64,000 nt of DNA from Allorhizobium ampelinum S4 (GCF_000016285.1 NC_011982.1:124001-188000), one strand, 5' to 3'. Positions 46,878 through 56,629 are shown, counted from the first letter of the stretch. Notes: generated by a model from the letters alone, not told the origin. Numbers and translations are program-made.

Positions 46878-46938
46878 ATTCTGGCGGCTATCGCATTGTT
46901 TTATTTGGATTTTTGATGCCATTTTGCTATAAAGCGGC

Positions 46939-48600
46939 ATGTCGCAACCTATTGATCTCAGCTTGTATCCGGACCTTCCATCAGAGGTCGCCAAAGCCTT
47001 CGCGGAGATGCAGTTCGAGCTGTCGGTCGAGCGTGCAGCACGTCAGCATGAGCAGGCTGTGGTGGCCGAAAAGGATTTGTTCATCGCCGAGTTGAAGGAG
47101 CTGATCGAGACGCTTGAGGGTCAGGTTCATGAATATCGGCGCGCGAAGTTCGGGCCGAAATCGGAAAAGCTCGATCCGGCGCAGATGGAACTGGCGTTGG
47201 AAGAGCTTGAAACGGCGATTGCCGAAACACAGGCGCGGATTGCCGCCGTTGAGAAAAAGATCGAAGCCAGTGCAATCAATCCTGGAGAGGTTGGCGATCC
47301 GGACAAGGCCGTTTCTCGCAAGGAGCGCAAGGCCCGTGCACTGCCTGAACACCTGCCGCGGGTCGAGCGCGTGATCGAGCCCGAGAGCATCGTTTGCCCC
47401 TGCGGTTGCGGCAACATGGTGCGGATCGGCGAGGAACGGCTCGACCGGGTCCCGGCGCGCTACGAGGTGATCGTCACGATCCGCCCGAAATACGCATGCC
47501 CCAAGGGGCGAACGGGCGTTGTCCAGGCCAAAGCGCCGGCACATCTTTTGGAAGGGAGCTGGCCGACCGAAGCCCTTCTGGCGGAAATTGCCGTCTCCAA
47601 GCATTCCGAACATATGCCGCTCAACCGGCAGGCTGAGGTCATGGCGCGACACGGGGGGCCGATAGACCGCCCGGTCCTGGCCGATTGGATGGGGCGCACG
47701 GGCAGCGAAATCCGGTCGGTGGTTGACCATATGGCTAAACAGCTTCTGGGGGAAAGCACGCGGCTCTATGTCAACGAGACGACCGCCCCGGTGCTGGATC
47801 CGGGGCGAGGCAAGACGAAGACGGGCTATCTCCGGGCCGTGCTGCGTGACGACCGCGGCTGGAACGGTTCTGCGCCATCAGGTGTGGTGTTCCATTATCG
47901 GCCTGGGCGTAAAGGCGACTATGCCGCCGAAATCCTCGAAGGATTTAACGGCACGATCCAGGTCAATGCCTACGGTGGTTACTCTCACCTTGCCACGTCG
48001 GACCGTGTGGGCGGCGATCCCTGGAAACTGGCTTTCTGTTGGGCACACGGGCGCAGAAAGCTGATCAAGGCTGCGCCAAAGAGCGGATCACCCATCGTTG
48101 ATGAAGCGCTCATTCGCATCGCCGCGCTCTACAAGATCGAAGACAGTATTCGAGGCAATGAGCCCGAACATCGTCGGGCAGTCCGACAGGAGCTGTCGCT
48201 CCCGTTGGTGGACAAGTTCTTCACCTGGATCGCGGCTCAGGCTGCACGTGTCTCACGCAAGTCAGATCTTGGAAAAGCCTTGGCATACATGCTGACACGG
48301 CAAGACGGCTTCAGGCTGTTCTTGGACGACAGCCATGTCGATATTGACTCCAACCTGGTGGAAAACGCGATCCGCCGCCCGGCCATGAACCGCCGCAATG
48401 CGCTCTTTGCGGGCCACGATGAAGGGGGCCGAAATTGGGCTCGGTTTGCCAGCTTGATCGGCACATGTAAAATGAATGGAATTGAGCCTTACGCCTATCT
48501 GTGCGACCTCTTCACCCGCCTCGCAAACGGCCACATCGCCAAAGACATCGATGCCCTAATGCCTTGGGCCTATGCCGCCCGCATAAAGGCCTCACAATGA
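46939..48600 (+). CDS. tnpC: IS66 TnpC transposase
   Basis: A 553-residue full-length transposase. It has an N-terminal coiled coil (residues 15-90), the zinc-finger-like CPCGCGNMVRIGEERLDRVP with YACPKG, and DDE core landmarks LYVNETTAPVLDPGRGKTKT, VNAYGGYSHLATS, FCWAHGRRKLIKAA and SNLVENAIRRPAMNRRN. The C-terminal LPWAYAARIKA is typical. The region where most members read ADETP is VNETT, so the first catalytic Asp appears to be Asn. Confidence 0.9.
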   Translation: MSQPIDLSLYPDLPSEVAKAFAEMQFELSVERAARQHEQAVVAEKDLFIAELKELIETLEGQVHEYRRAKFGPKSEKLDPAQMELALEELETAIAETQARIAAVEKKIEASAINPGEVGDPDKAVSRKERKARALPEHLPRVERVIEPESIVCPCGCGNMVRIGEERLDRVPARYEVIVTIRPKYACPKGRTGVVQAKAPAHLLEGSWPTEALLAEIAVSKHSEHMPLNRQAEVMARHGGPIDRPVLADWMGRTGSEIRSVVDHMAKQLLGESTRLYVNETTAPVLDPGRGKTKTGYLRAVLRDDRGWNGSAPSGVVFHYRPGRKGDYAAEILEGFNGTIQVNAYGGYSHLATSDRVGGDPWKLAFCWAHGRRKLIKAAPKSGSPIVDEALIRIAALYKIEDSIRGNEPEHRRAVRQELSLPLVDKFFTWIAAQAARVSRKSDLGKALAYMLTRQDGFRLFLDDSHVDIDSNLVENAIRRPAMNRRNALFAGHDEGGRNWARFASLIGTCKMNGIEPYAYLCDLFTRLANGHIAKDIDALMPWAYAARIKASQ

Positions 48601-48700
48601 GCTCGTCAGATACTCGTCGGTGAGCTCATCGTGAGGCCCCAAAGGCAAAACTATCAAGCCGCTGCAAATGAAAAATCAATGGGGCGCAGACGCCGCTTAC

Positions 48701-48861
48701 AGATCAGCGAGATGATGGAGGCGCGAGACGAGCGGCGACTGCTCCGGTTCCAGAAGCAGATGGCAGCCAACAAGCTGCTGATCATCAATGAGTTGGGTTT
48801 CGTGCCGCTGTCGAAAACCGGTGCGGAATCGCTGTTCGAGCTGATCTCCCATCGTTATGAA
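48701..48861 (+). pseudogene. IS21-family IstB ATPase, internal fragment
   Basis: The plus strand reads LQISEMMEARDERRLLRFQK, LLIINELGFVPLSKTGAESL and FELISHRYE, the IstB P-loop ATPase Walker B region (normally IDELGY). It is squeezed between the IS66 end at 48700 and the opposite IS66 end at 48862, and continues at 51163. Confidence 0.8.
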
Positions 48862-48906
48862 GTGAGCGTCCGGCGAACGGATTTTTGGTGGTTCGATCTG
48901 GCGATG

Positions 48907-49212
48907 CTATAGGACGCGTTTCATTTCATCGGCCATGACGCGCTCAATGATCTTGGGATCGCATTGTTCGTCGACGAGGAACTGGCGGATACCACCATCC
49001 CACGTCCTGATGTCGGCGAGGAGACTTTGAAGTTCTTCAATGCCATTCTCGGTCAGACCCTTCGTGCCATCTTCACTGCCATCGCTGACGTAAACCAGTT
49101 CGCCATCGGAGATGTTGTCCGAGTTGGCCGTCACCTCTTCGATCAGTTCGAGATTTTCGCCGATCATGCTGGCGACTTGCCTGAGTGTGTAGATGAACCT
49201 CGCGCGTGCCAT
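48907..49212 (-). CDS. IS66-associated passenger protein (101 aa)
   Basis: A 101-residue acidic protein starting MARARFIYTLRQVASMIGEN; its ATG overlaps the end of tnpC. It contains LVYVSDGSEDGTKGLTENGI and ends VMADEMKRVL. Small proteins of this kind follow tnpC in several rhizobial IS66 elements; that is from memory. No known motif, function unknown. Confidence 0.6.
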   Translation of the reverse strand: MARARFIYTLRQVASMIGENLELIEEVTANSDNISDGELVYVSDGSEDGTKGLTENGIEELQSLLADIRTWDGGIRQFLVDEQCDPKIIERVMADEMKRVL

Positions 49213-50006
49213 TAGGGGGCCTCGCATCGAGCGGTTGCTGGCGTCCAGTTCCATGGCAACAGGTCTTCAAGTCGGTCTTTGGGGTGATCCTGGATCCGGG
49301 TGAGTGGTGTCAGCAAAGCGGATACGCGGCCGACCCAGTCGGCCATCACGGATCGGGAGATGTCTATCCCTAACCGGTCGTACATCTCGGACAGGCGGTA
49401 GAGGGGAATGTGATCGTCGAATTTTGCGATCATGATATGGGCGAGCAGTCCCGGCCCTGGTTTGCCGCGCTCGATCGGCAAGGTCGGCATTTCTCCTGCC
49501 ACCATCGTATCGCACTCCCTGCAGATCATGCGTTTTTCGACATGGCGGACAATCTTGACCGACGCGGGCACGTGCTCCAGAATCTGGACCACCTTGTCGG
49601 CAGCCTTCAAGAACGAGGTGCCACCGCAGGTCGGGCAATTGCAGGGAGCCGCATAGACCAGTTCTTCGGTGGCAAGACCATCGGGCAGAGGCTTGCGCTT
49701 CGGCTTTTCGGATGCGTCGCCCAACTCCGGCAAAGGCGCTTTCCCGGAGCGCATCTCAGCCTCGGCACGAGAGGCCTCGATCTCCTCCAGCATCAGCTCG
49801 AACTGCTCTATCTTCCTGTCAATCTTTTCCGAAGAGGCGCCATGCTGTCGATGGCGGAGCAGTTCCAGTTGCGCGCGAAGAAGCCCGATTATGGAGTCTC
49901 GCTTGATGACCTCGGCTTCCTGGCTCTCAAGTTTCGCCGCCTGTTCGGCGACGAGTGGGCGCAAAGCAGTGAGCTCTTCCTGACCGTCCAGCGGTCCTGT
50001 TTCCAT
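49212..50006 (-). pseudogene. IS66 TnpC with catalytic domain deleted
   Basis: 264 residues from the ATG at 50006: a coiled-coil N-terminus, the zinc-finger region (CNCPTCGGTSFLKAAD, MICRECDTMVAGEMP) and DDHIPLYRLSEMYDRLGIDI. After VSALLTPL it jumps to the C-terminal end RLEDLLPWNWTPA. About 250 residues with the DDE core are missing, although the frame is preserved. Confidence 0.85.
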
Positions 50007-50076
50007 GCCCGTAAACGTAGCCGATTTGCGCCAAAACGCCAGTGCTTCGCGCGGATTTCGCTGCAAAATAAGCGCT

Positions 50077-50424
50077 TTAGCCCGTTCTCGCCGGAGCCGA
50101 AGTCCACGCTGGCCGGCGCCAGTCGATCCCTTCCACAAGCATCGAGAGCTGCGCCTGCGTCAGGGGCGCAACGCCTTCTTTCGCCCTCGGCCAGGGAAAG
50201 TATCCGCGTTCAAGAACCTTGTAAAATAGGCAAAACCCTTGGCCATCCCACCAGAGAAGCTTGATCCGATCGGCGCGTTTTCCGCGGAAGCCGAAGATCG
50301 CACCCGAGCCCGGTGCCTCCTTTACGACCGTCTCAACCAGCGCCGAAAGCCCATCAATGCCACGCCGCATGTCGGTCACTCCGCAGGCTAGATAGACCCG
50401 CACATTCCCAGAAGGCTCGATCAT
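50077..50424 (-). CDS. tnpB: IS66 TnpB accessory protein (mosaic element)
   Basis: 115 residues starting MIEPSGNVRVYLACGVTDMR with FGFRGKRADRIKLLWWDGQG and ERGYFPWPRAKEG, a complete IS66 Orf2. The ATG overlaps the tnpA stop (ATGA). Confidence 0.9.
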   Translation of the reverse strand: MIEPSGNVRVYLACGVTDMRRGIDGLSALVETVVKEAPGSGAIFGFRGKRADRIKLLWWDGQGFCLFYKVLERGYFPWPRAKEGVAPLTQAQLSMLVEGIDWRRPAWTSAPARTG

Positions 50425-50783
50425 GCCGCCTCCACGCACGCGATCAACGACCCGAGCATCCTCAGCTCTATGTCAGCCGGAACCCTCAAGCATCGACCGT
50501 TTCGTAGCGAGATCTCAATAACCGCTGGCGTCGGTGGCGTGTCAGGTCCCGGTGTAGCGCTCACCTCCTCGGTGATTTCCACCGGAAGGAACATCGCCGG
50601 TCGACCGACATAGCTGAAGGACTGCCGCCACAAACGGATCTGGGATGGGTAAATATCATGCCGGCGAGCCACATCACCAATGCGAACACCAGGTTGATCA
50701 GCTTCCGCCAATATCTTCAGTTTCGCCGCGTCAGACCAGCGTCGCCGACGCTCACTGCCGGACATGATCTCCATGCGAGCCAT
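50421..50783 (-). CDS. tnpA: IS66 TnpA (mosaic element, inner)
   Basis: 120 residues from the ATG at 50783: MARMEIMSGSERRRRWSDAA, then VRIGDVARRHDIYPSQIRLW and FLPVEI. A helix-turn-helix DNA-binding protein of IS66 elements, apparently complete. Confidence 0.88.
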   Translation of the reverse strand: MARMEIMSGSERRRRWSDAAKLKILAEADQPGVRIGDVARRHDIYPSQIRLWRQSFSYVGRPAMFLPVEITEEVSATPGPDTPPTPAVIEISLRNGRCLRVPADIELRMLGSLIACVEAA

Positions 50784-50886
50784 GCAACCTCTTCGTTCTG
50801 GTATTAATGTCAGCACTAATGCTGCTTCTAATGCCAGAACATCGCCCGTTTTGCCTAATCAGCAAAATCCGCTCACCGGACGCTCA

Positions 50887-51073
50887 CTTTCAATTCGGGT
50901 GGCAAGAGCTTCCTTCGCCGGGCGTAAATCTGCTGCGGAAGAACGTCGTGCCGACGTGCTACATCCGAAACGCTGCCATCCGCGCTGAACGCTTCGCGCA
51001 ATATTGAAAGCTTCTTTTCTGTCGACCACCGCCGCTGTCGCTCGGCACCCGTCAGGATCTCAACCTTGGCCAT
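50887..51073 (-). pseudogene. IS66 TnpA N-terminal fragment (outer element)
   Basis: MAKVEILTGAERQRRWSTEK, then VSDVARRHDVLPQQIYARRR up to LPPELKVS, where the inner IS66 terminus interrupts the gene. Confidence 0.8.
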
Positions 51074-51162
51074 TCATACCCTGTTACGTCACAAATGAAT
51101 CATCTGTGACGTAACGTGCGCCAATTATGCGCCCGACCAAAACCGGCTCACCGGACGCTCAC

Positions 51163-51223
51163 GTTATGAGCGAGGTGCCGCCCTGATCAGCAGCAATCTG
51201 CCTTTCGACGAATGGTCTGTTTC
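51163..51223 (+). pseudogene. IS21 IstB fragment, continuation
   Basis: After the IS66 insertion the istB frame resumes as YERGAALISSNLPFDEW, then similarity ends close to the virE3 stop. Confidence 0.7.
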
Positions 51224-51274
51224 AATCAAGCCAAATGGGCGGATGCTAGACGTATGTGGATCGGCATATCTATT

Positions 51275-53296
51275 CTAAAGTGAAAGCCCTGCTGACATGG
51301 AGCGCTCTCGGTTCCGTGAGCTTTCCAAAACCCTCGATCGCTCGTTATCCGCCTTCGGCAATGGAACACTAAGCAGTTCATTCAGCAACGCTTGCTGTTC
51401 CGGATCCGTAAGATGGTCTCCTTGCATCGAAGGTTCTTGCCGGCCTTCTGAGACGTGCGACAACCCCGATTCGCCAAACAATGACTGCGGATCAAAGCGC
51501 TCGCTTATTGTATTGATCGAATGATCGCGTTCCAAAGGCCCTTGCAAATGTTCTTCTACTACACTTTCCGACACTAAACTCTTTCGCACCGGGCTATCTT
51601 CAAAAGCTCCCTGGAGGCTTTCCTCAGCACGCCCTACCGGTCCACTATGCACGCCCAACGACGGCGGGACCGGCGCGTTGTGCAGAAAACTCAAGAGCTC
51701 TTGTTCGTTTGGATCTGACTGGTGATTATTGATCGGAGATAATGGCACCGACGGCCCTTGGGAAACCGTTCTGTCCACCGACAATTGCGGATCGGCAGAT
51801 CGGTTTAGTGAGGGCTCCGGCGAACCAAACACTGTTGTTCTTTCCGGCGATGCGGTAAAAAACACCCCTTTTGTTGACCCGGTTGGTCGAAAGAGATGTC
51901 CTCGCCACTCACCGAGGTTTTTCTCTTCTTGCGTTTTCCTTTCATTATCGCGCTGGAGATTGATCGCGACCGGCCTTTTGTACGGCTTAGCCTCTTCGGC
52001 TTTAAAAGCTGGATATGAGAGATGCCCATTCGACGACGGAGGTAGTGTTTGGGAAACGGCCTGTCGCTCGGAGTGCGGTTGGCGAAACAAGGATGACGTT
52101 GGTACAACGGCATCAGTTCGTTGGTCTTTTGCAGGCACAACCTTACTTTCGGCCTCGTTACGACGGCCGTCTCCAACAAAACTGACCGAATGCGACCGCG
52201 TCGTCGGTAGAAGTGATATGGGGATAATTGAGCGCTCTTGCCAAGCCTTCCTATGCTCAGTGGATTCCAAATTGCGCAGCTTCTGAGCCTCACGTTCTTG
52301 TCCAGTTAGCGCCGTCAGTTTCCGACGAACTGTCACGCCCAGTATCTTTTTTGAGACTTTTTTGACATCGGAGTTCAGATAGGCTGTTTCACTCTTGTAG
52401 ATCTTACCGAAGGTATGCTTCGTGCTCTTCAATTGCCCGCTAGCATCATCGTAGACGGCCGATCGCTTGTTTAACAGCCGGCGGTGACTAGATATATCCC
52501 GGCCGAGTTCGTTCCCCTCCTTATCTAGGAGGGAGCTATAAGATTTGCTAAATGCGCCACCAAGTTTTCGTATCGTTGTCCGAGAGGTTTGACGGTCTGC
52601 GGTTTTCGTCAATGTCTTGGAAAATCCGAGCCGTTTCCTGCCGATCAGCTCTAGATTGCCTTTGTCGTCCCGCTCAAATGTTTCCTGCGTGGAACCTTTT
52701 TGGCGGGTTAGTTCTCGAAAAAGCCGGTTTTCTGCGCCACTCCGATAGGGCGCGCTCAGCCTCTCGGAAATTGATTGAAAAAGCCTATTTCGGTTGACGT
52801 ACTGCGTCCGAATCAGTAGGCCATTTTCGTCTCGCTCCCATTTTTCCTCAAAGCGCCCGTCTTTGTATTTCACATGTTTCGCGCGAAGTGTCCCGTCCTC
52901 GGCATAGAAATGGCTACTAACGCTCCTCCAAGTCCTTTTTTCGTGTAAACCAAGGTAAACATCGCCGGTTTCTGCGCTACGTTTCAGAACCTTCCTTGTC
53001 TTTCTTAGGATACCATGCTCCCGTGTTAATTCTTTTGAGTTGCCGACGCGAACCCGTTTATTTCCAAGCCTTTTATAGCTTATTTCGCCTCGGAAGTCGG
53101 CGCCCAGCTTGTCGACTATCTGCATATCGGCGGCATATTTTTGCTTCTGTTCAAGGGTTTCGAACCGGGCTCGTTTCCTTGAAGCCTCTTCCTCTGTAAG
53201 CAACGCTTTACGCATTTGCTCATAAAGCCGCCTAGCAGAACGTCGCATGTCGGCCGTAAGCGACTTCGCGACACTTTTTTTCGTCGTGTCGACCAT
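51275..53296 (-). CDS. virE3: Virulence effector VirE3
   Basis: A 673-residue effector (known VirE3 is 672). The N-terminal half is basic (KRARFETLEQKQKYAADMQI) and has repeated YxG/RxL-type strands such as HFYAEDGTLRAKHVKYKDGR and ERDENGLLIRTQYVNRN. The C-terminal half is Ser/Pro-rich with degenerate repeats around NEQELLSFLHNAPVP and DPEQQALLNELLSVPLP. The last residues RNRERSMSAGLSL hold the Arg-rich export signal. In plants VirE3 enters the nucleus, acts in transcription and can assist VirE2 import. It is third in the virE operon, 66 bp after virE2. Confidence 0.93.
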   Translation of the reverse strand: MVDTTKKSVAKSLTADMRRSARRLYEQMRKALLTEEEASRKRARFETLEQKQKYAADMQIVDKLGADFRGEISYKRLGNKRVRVGNSKELTREHGILRKTRKVLKRSAETGDVYLGLHEKRTWRSVSSHFYAEDGTLRAKHVKYKDGRFEEKWERDENGLLIRTQYVNRNRLFQSISERLSAPYRSGAENRLFRELTRQKGSTQETFERDDKGNLELIGRKRLGFSKTLTKTADRQTSRTTIRKLGGAFSKSYSSLLDKEGNELGRDISSHRRLLNKRSAVYDDASGQLKSTKHTFGKIYKSETAYLNSDVKKVSKKILGVTVRRKLTALTGQEREAQKLRNLESTEHRKAWQERSIIPISLLPTTRSHSVSFVGDGRRNEAESKVVPAKDQRTDAVVPTSSLFRQPHSERQAVSQTLPPSSNGHLSYPAFKAEEAKPYKRPVAINLQRDNERKTQEEKNLGEWRGHLFRPTGSTKGVFFTASPERTTVFGSPEPSLNRSADPQLSVDRTVSQGPSVPLSPINNHQSDPNEQELLSFLHNAPVPPSLGVHSGPVGRAEESLQGAFEDSPVRKSLVSESVVEEHLQGPLERDHSINTISERFDPQSLFGESGLSHVSEGRQEPSMQGDHLTDPEQQALLNELLSVPLPKADNERSRVLESSRNRERSMSAGLSL

Positions 53297-53362
53297 TGTT
53301 GAACCCTTTCATTGGCATGTCTCGAGCTAATGGGCTTTGTCACCGACGCGGTAGCGGGAATT

Positions 53363-55036
53363 CTACAGACTGTTTACGGTCGTGCCACGAGGTCGGCTTT
53401 CGTAACCGCGCCGACTGTCACTAATCGGCGGCAATGCTGCCTCTGGCCGGACAAACTCACGCGAATATTTATCGGTTGGTACAGCGAGAAGCTGCGCTGC
53501 GTCGTCGGGCAATTTCATCATCAGGCGCTCATATTCCGCAACACTGGTGTAAGTGCCAGTTCTCTGACCCTTTTCATTGCGATCCGATATCAGGACATCT
53601 TTTTGAGTCAGTTGTTGCCGCTTTTCCTGGGACAGATCTCGAACATCACGTAAGTTCGGGCCATCCGCAACAATAACCGACGCCTGTAGGTCAAACTGCT
53701 CAAACTTGACACTATTCGCGTGGCTTTGCCGACCCATCGAAACAGGCAGACCGACTCGGTTCATCAGCTGGGTGAAGTGTTCGGGGTCAGAATATTCCAG
53801 TCTTGCAGGTGACATGTAACCGTTGCCGTCGCGAGCCAGGACCTGAACGCGATCCCACAACTTTCCCTCTTTCAAGGCTTGCGTCCAAGGGGAATTGGGC
53901 GCATTTTGAAATAGGTAGTCAACGCTCACGTGACGATCACTGGTCGTCCCTTCCTGCCCGTCCGGCTGCCTTCCCATATTCACAGTCGCAGCGGGGAACT
54001 GTCTGTTGTGAGCTCGATTCTCGCCTGCGAACTCAGCGAAACGGATATCCGCACTGCCTCGCTCCCATGATTCCAAATATTTTGAGTCATGCATAATGCC
54101 AGACCTGGATTTCAGCTTGATCTCGGTATTGCTGCCGTACTTATTTTTGATGGCGCGTTCGAATTCCTCAAATCGCTTATTAGCGTAGGCGTCGCCGGCA
54201 AACCTGTAAGCAAAATGTATGTCATTTTGCGGAGTCTTGATTAGAATATCCGGCAGCAGTGAACCAGCTTGAAACTCGTGCTCATAGCGTTTTTGAATTT
54301 CTCTGCGCCCGTATTTTTCTGTTTGTATATATCTATCCTCAGGCCTCAATTTATTATTGCGGTCGAGCTTGATATTCTTGTTAGTTTGATAAAAAATGGC
54401 GGTGCCAGTAATACCCATCTCGGCGTGAGCACGATTCCAGACTTCCAACTTGTATTGAAAGCGCGGCTTGCTCCGTTCTTTTGGCTCCAGTTTATGCAGG
54501 CTTGCACCCAATTGCTCCGGGAGATCGATCTTGTCGAACGCGAGGGGTGGGGGATAGTAGTTACCGACCCCGTCCCTATATAGCCGGCAACTCGCATTGA
54601 ATTCCGCCTTGGTGGGCAGATGATTGAGGTTACCTTTAATAGTACCTGCGAACCTGTCCTGCCCAGTCTGCCGTACAAGAATATACTCGTCTGGCCGTCG
54701 GTCATGGCCTGGTAATGCCATATTCGCGAACAAGCTGGATAAATCATTTTCACCCTCAGACTGGTAGCCGTGGACACTGGTTGAATCATGGCCTGACTGA
54801 TAACCAAGCGTTCCCTCATCGAAATGCGATTCGAGATCTTCTGTATGCGTAGGGCTCTCGTGCATATTGTGTTCGAGAGTTTCATGGCTACCCGTCATAT
54901 GAACATCGAAGAGCGTGTTCGAATTTGCGCCTTCCGTCTTCTGGCGTTTTGGATCGTCGACACCAGCATTTTGGGCGTCGTTTCCGTCTGTCACATTAAT
55001 ATATTTACCATCGCCATAGGCCTTCGGATCCATCAT
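53363..55036 (-). CDS. virE2: T-strand single-strand DNA-binding effector VirE2
   Basis: A 557-residue protein (start at the first of two ATGs; 55033 gives the classical MDPKA start). The N-terminal 90 residues are divergent and acidic. From MALPGHDRRPDEYILVRQTG on, it is nearly identical to known VirE2, including KLRPEDRYIQTEKYGRREIQ, the SSB/NLS region and SVDYLFQNAPNSPWTQALKE. The C-terminal export signal is RRGYESRPRGTTVNSL. It coats and protects the T-strand in the plant cell. It is kept unaggregated in the bacterium by VirE1. Confidence 0.97.
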   Translation of the reverse strand: MMDPKAYGDGKYINVTDGNDAQNAGVDDPKRQKTEGANSNTLFDVHMTGSHETLEHNMHESPTHTEDLESHFDEGTLGYQSGHDSTSVHGYQSEGENDLSSLFANMALPGHDRRPDEYILVRQTGQDRFAGTIKGNLNHLPTKAEFNASCRLYRDGVGNYYPPPLAFDKIDLPEQLGASLHKLEPKERSKPRFQYKLEVWNRAHAEMGITGTAIFYQTNKNIKLDRNNKLRPEDRYIQTEKYGRREIQKRYEHEFQAGSLLPDILIKTPQNDIHFAYRFAGDAYANKRFEEFERAIKNKYGSNTEIKLKSRSGIMHDSKYLESWERGSADIRFAEFAGENRAHNRQFPAATVNMGRQPDGQEGTTSDRHVSVDYLFQNAPNSPWTQALKEGKLWDRVQVLARDGNGYMSPARLEYSDPEHFTQLMNRVGLPVSMGRQSHANSVKFEQFDLQASVIVADGPNLRDVRDLSQEKRQQLTQKDVLISDRNEKGQRTGTYTSVAEYERLMMKLPDDAAQLLAVPTDKYSREFVRPEAALPPISDSRRGYESRPRGTTVNSL

Positions 55037-55046
55037 ATAACTCCTT

Positions 55047-55238
55047 TTAGCCAGCTAGGTTGTCTTCGGGGAGTGGGCACTGGAGGACGAAATTCTCCAG
55101 TTCAATCATGTCGAGATCCAAACTCGTAAAACCATTTGGCTGATAATTGTCGCTCAACTCCTCCATGTGAAATTTTTGCGGCTCCTCGCCTGACAAGACA
55201 GGCATATTTTTATTCACATTTAGTTCGCTGATCGCCAT
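55047..55238 (-). CDS. virE1: VirE2 chaperone VirE1
   Basis: A 63-residue acidic secretion chaperone. MAISELNVNKNMPVLSGEEP is followed by NGFTSLDLDMIELENFVLQC and PLPEDNLAG, the amphipathic helix that clamps VirE2. The ATG follows AGGAG. It is the first gene of the virE operon and ends 10 bp before virE2. Confidence 0.96.
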   Translation of the reverse strand: MAISELNVNKNMPVLSGEEPQKFHMEELSDNYQPNGFTSLDLDMIELENFVLQCPLPEDNLAG

Positions 55239-55753
55239 TTCTTTGTTTCTCCTGCAGAAATTACAACTTTTTCGGTTCCTGCTATTCTGATTCTAAATCC
55301 ACCCCAGACACATCGAATGGAAATTATCGGTGCACATTAGAGTACTCCTCCATCGTTACAGCCCGAAAAGCCCAGAGCAGGCTATCCTGGCGCACGGTGT
55401 CCAACTTGCTTCTACAAACAAAGATCGCTCAAAGCACCGAAATTGCCAAACTGCCCGCTAAGTCAACCTGACTATCGACGGTAAGCGCCTTCAGCCGGTA
55501 GCCTGCGCGGGGACGCAAGCCGTCCGATCAACTTCATTACCGTGCACGATATTTGCGGGCTTCTGCAGCGGCCACATTTCGCGCAAAATCCGGGCTGCGA
55601 ATAGAATTGAGTATTTAGGAAGTATATCATCCGAACCTCCGTCATTAAACGCATATAGCGTTTCATATGTAATTCTTGATGAGTCACATAGTTGATATGG
55701 CTCTATCTGATCCGAACCCTTCAAACTGTATCAGTGCGACGGGGCGTGATTGC
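55239..55753. other. virE upstream region
   Basis: It holds the virE promoter and an unassigned stretch up to the IS5 at 55756. I found no vir box better than 8 of 14 positions. Two short minus-strand frames (55472-55687, 55491-55724) overlap each other in different frames and match nothing known. No gene is called. Confidence 0.45.
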
Positions 55754-56534
55754 TAGGCAGTGTGGACGGATTTGATCAAGATGAAGCCTGCGGCGATTGC
55801 GACGATGGAGGAGAAATTTTGTTTGGTCTTCTCGCATCGTAGCGCAACGCGCTTGAAGGGCTTGAGTTTTCCGGCTGCTTGCTCGATGCGGGCGCGACCT
55901 TTGTAGAGCGCTTTGGGAAAGAACGTCGGCTTTGATTTTGCCGTTGAACGATAAGGAATGACGGGAACCGCACCCCGCCTTCTTGCGGCCTGGCGGTTAG
56001 CCTTGCTGTCATAGCCCTTGTCGCCCATGGCGGCGCGGGGATCTACATCGGGGCCAAGGCCAAGCAGGATTGGAAAGTGCGGAGCGTCACCTTTCTCGCC
56101 CCCGGTCAGATCAAAGGCGATGGGATGTCCGTCGAAATCGGTCTTCAGGTGGATTTTGGTCGAGAAGCCGCCTTGCGAGCGGCCAAGCGCTTGGCCATAT
56201 TGCCCCCTTTTGCTCCTGCTGCCGAAACATGCGCGCGCACCACGGTGCTGTCGAACATCTGAACCAGATCGGCCGACGTGCTCAGGCTGCCAAGGTGCTC
56301 GAAGAAAATCTCAAAAACACCCGCCTTGCTCAATCGGGAAAAGCGCTTCCAGACACTGTTCCAATGTCCATAGCGCTCCGGCAGACCGCGCCAGGTGATA
56401 TTGTTGACGGAGAAATAGTGCAGGGCCTCCAAAAACAGCCGGTCATCTCGACCCTTGTCGCCCCGCCGCGGAAGCGAGGCGCGGAAAACCTCAAGTGCGA
56501 CCGCCCAGTCCGCTTCTGTCATCTTCGTCAGCAT
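55753..56534 (-). CDS. IS5-family transposase, copy 2 (predicted -1 frameshift)
   Basis: Same sequence and arrangement as the copy at 22744: OrfA from 56534 ([20 protein letters not shown]) and OrfB in the -1 frame, ending with KSVHTA and a TAG stop that lies in the target TA plus G. The length of 782 nt and the AAAAGGGGGC slip site are identical to copy 1. Confidence 0.88.
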
Positions 56535-56629
56535 CGCCGATCTCCTCTGAAACCGGCAACCCATGAATCATTCAAATACGGATTTGGGAATCGCAGAAAT
56601 TAAACTTGCGGCAATCCGTCCACACCGCC
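55756..56629 (-). mobile_element. IS5-family element, copy 2
   Basis: 874 bp with termini GGCAGTGTGGACGGAT (55756) and ATCCGTCCACACCGCC (ending 56629), flanked by TA. It lies about 515 bp upstream of virE1. Confidence 0.92.

Larger units (their letters stand above)
45515..48700. repeat. 3186-bp direct repeat, copy A (IS630 fragment + IS66)
   Basis: From the CTAG/GTCACC end of an IS630 fragment to the CGCCGCTTAC end of an IS66 element, it is repeated with a constant offset of 11,409 bp at 56924-60109, and I saw no difference between the two. Together the copies bracket an IS21 fragment, a mosaic IS66, the virE operon and an IS5. Confidence 0.93.
46167..48700 (+). mobile_element. IS66-family element A, left end missing
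   Basis: It contains the 3' part of tnpA, complete tnpB and complete tnpC, and ends at CAGACGCCGCTTAC (complement starts GTAAGCGGC, a typical IS66 terminus). The left terminus and the tnpA start are replaced by the IS630 fragment. Confidence 0.88.
48862..51162 (-). mobile_element. Mosaic IS66 element inserted in istB
   Basis: Termini GTGAGCGTCCGGCGAACGG (48862, inward) and the complement of GTGAGCGTCCGGTGAGCCGG (ending 51162), with 8-bp flanks GTTATGAA and GTTATGAG. Joining the flanks restores istB (HRYERGAALISSNLPFDEW). A third IS66 terminus at 50886 shows that an inner IS66 (48862-50886) lies in the tnpA of an outer one of which only 276 bp remain. Confidence 0.8.

Noticed and set aside
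47723..48064. Alternative-frame ORFs inside the IS66 tnpC genes
   Set aside because: Shadow frames duplicated with the element.
55239..55460. vir box upstream of virE1
   Set aside because: The best candidates (for example around 55440) match only about 8 of 14 positions, which is not distinguishable from chance, although virE is expected to be VirG-controlled.
55472..55724. Two overlapping minus ORFs of 71 and 77 aa upstream of virE1
   Set aside because: They compete in different frames in the virE promoter region, lack good ribosome binding sites and match no family I know.
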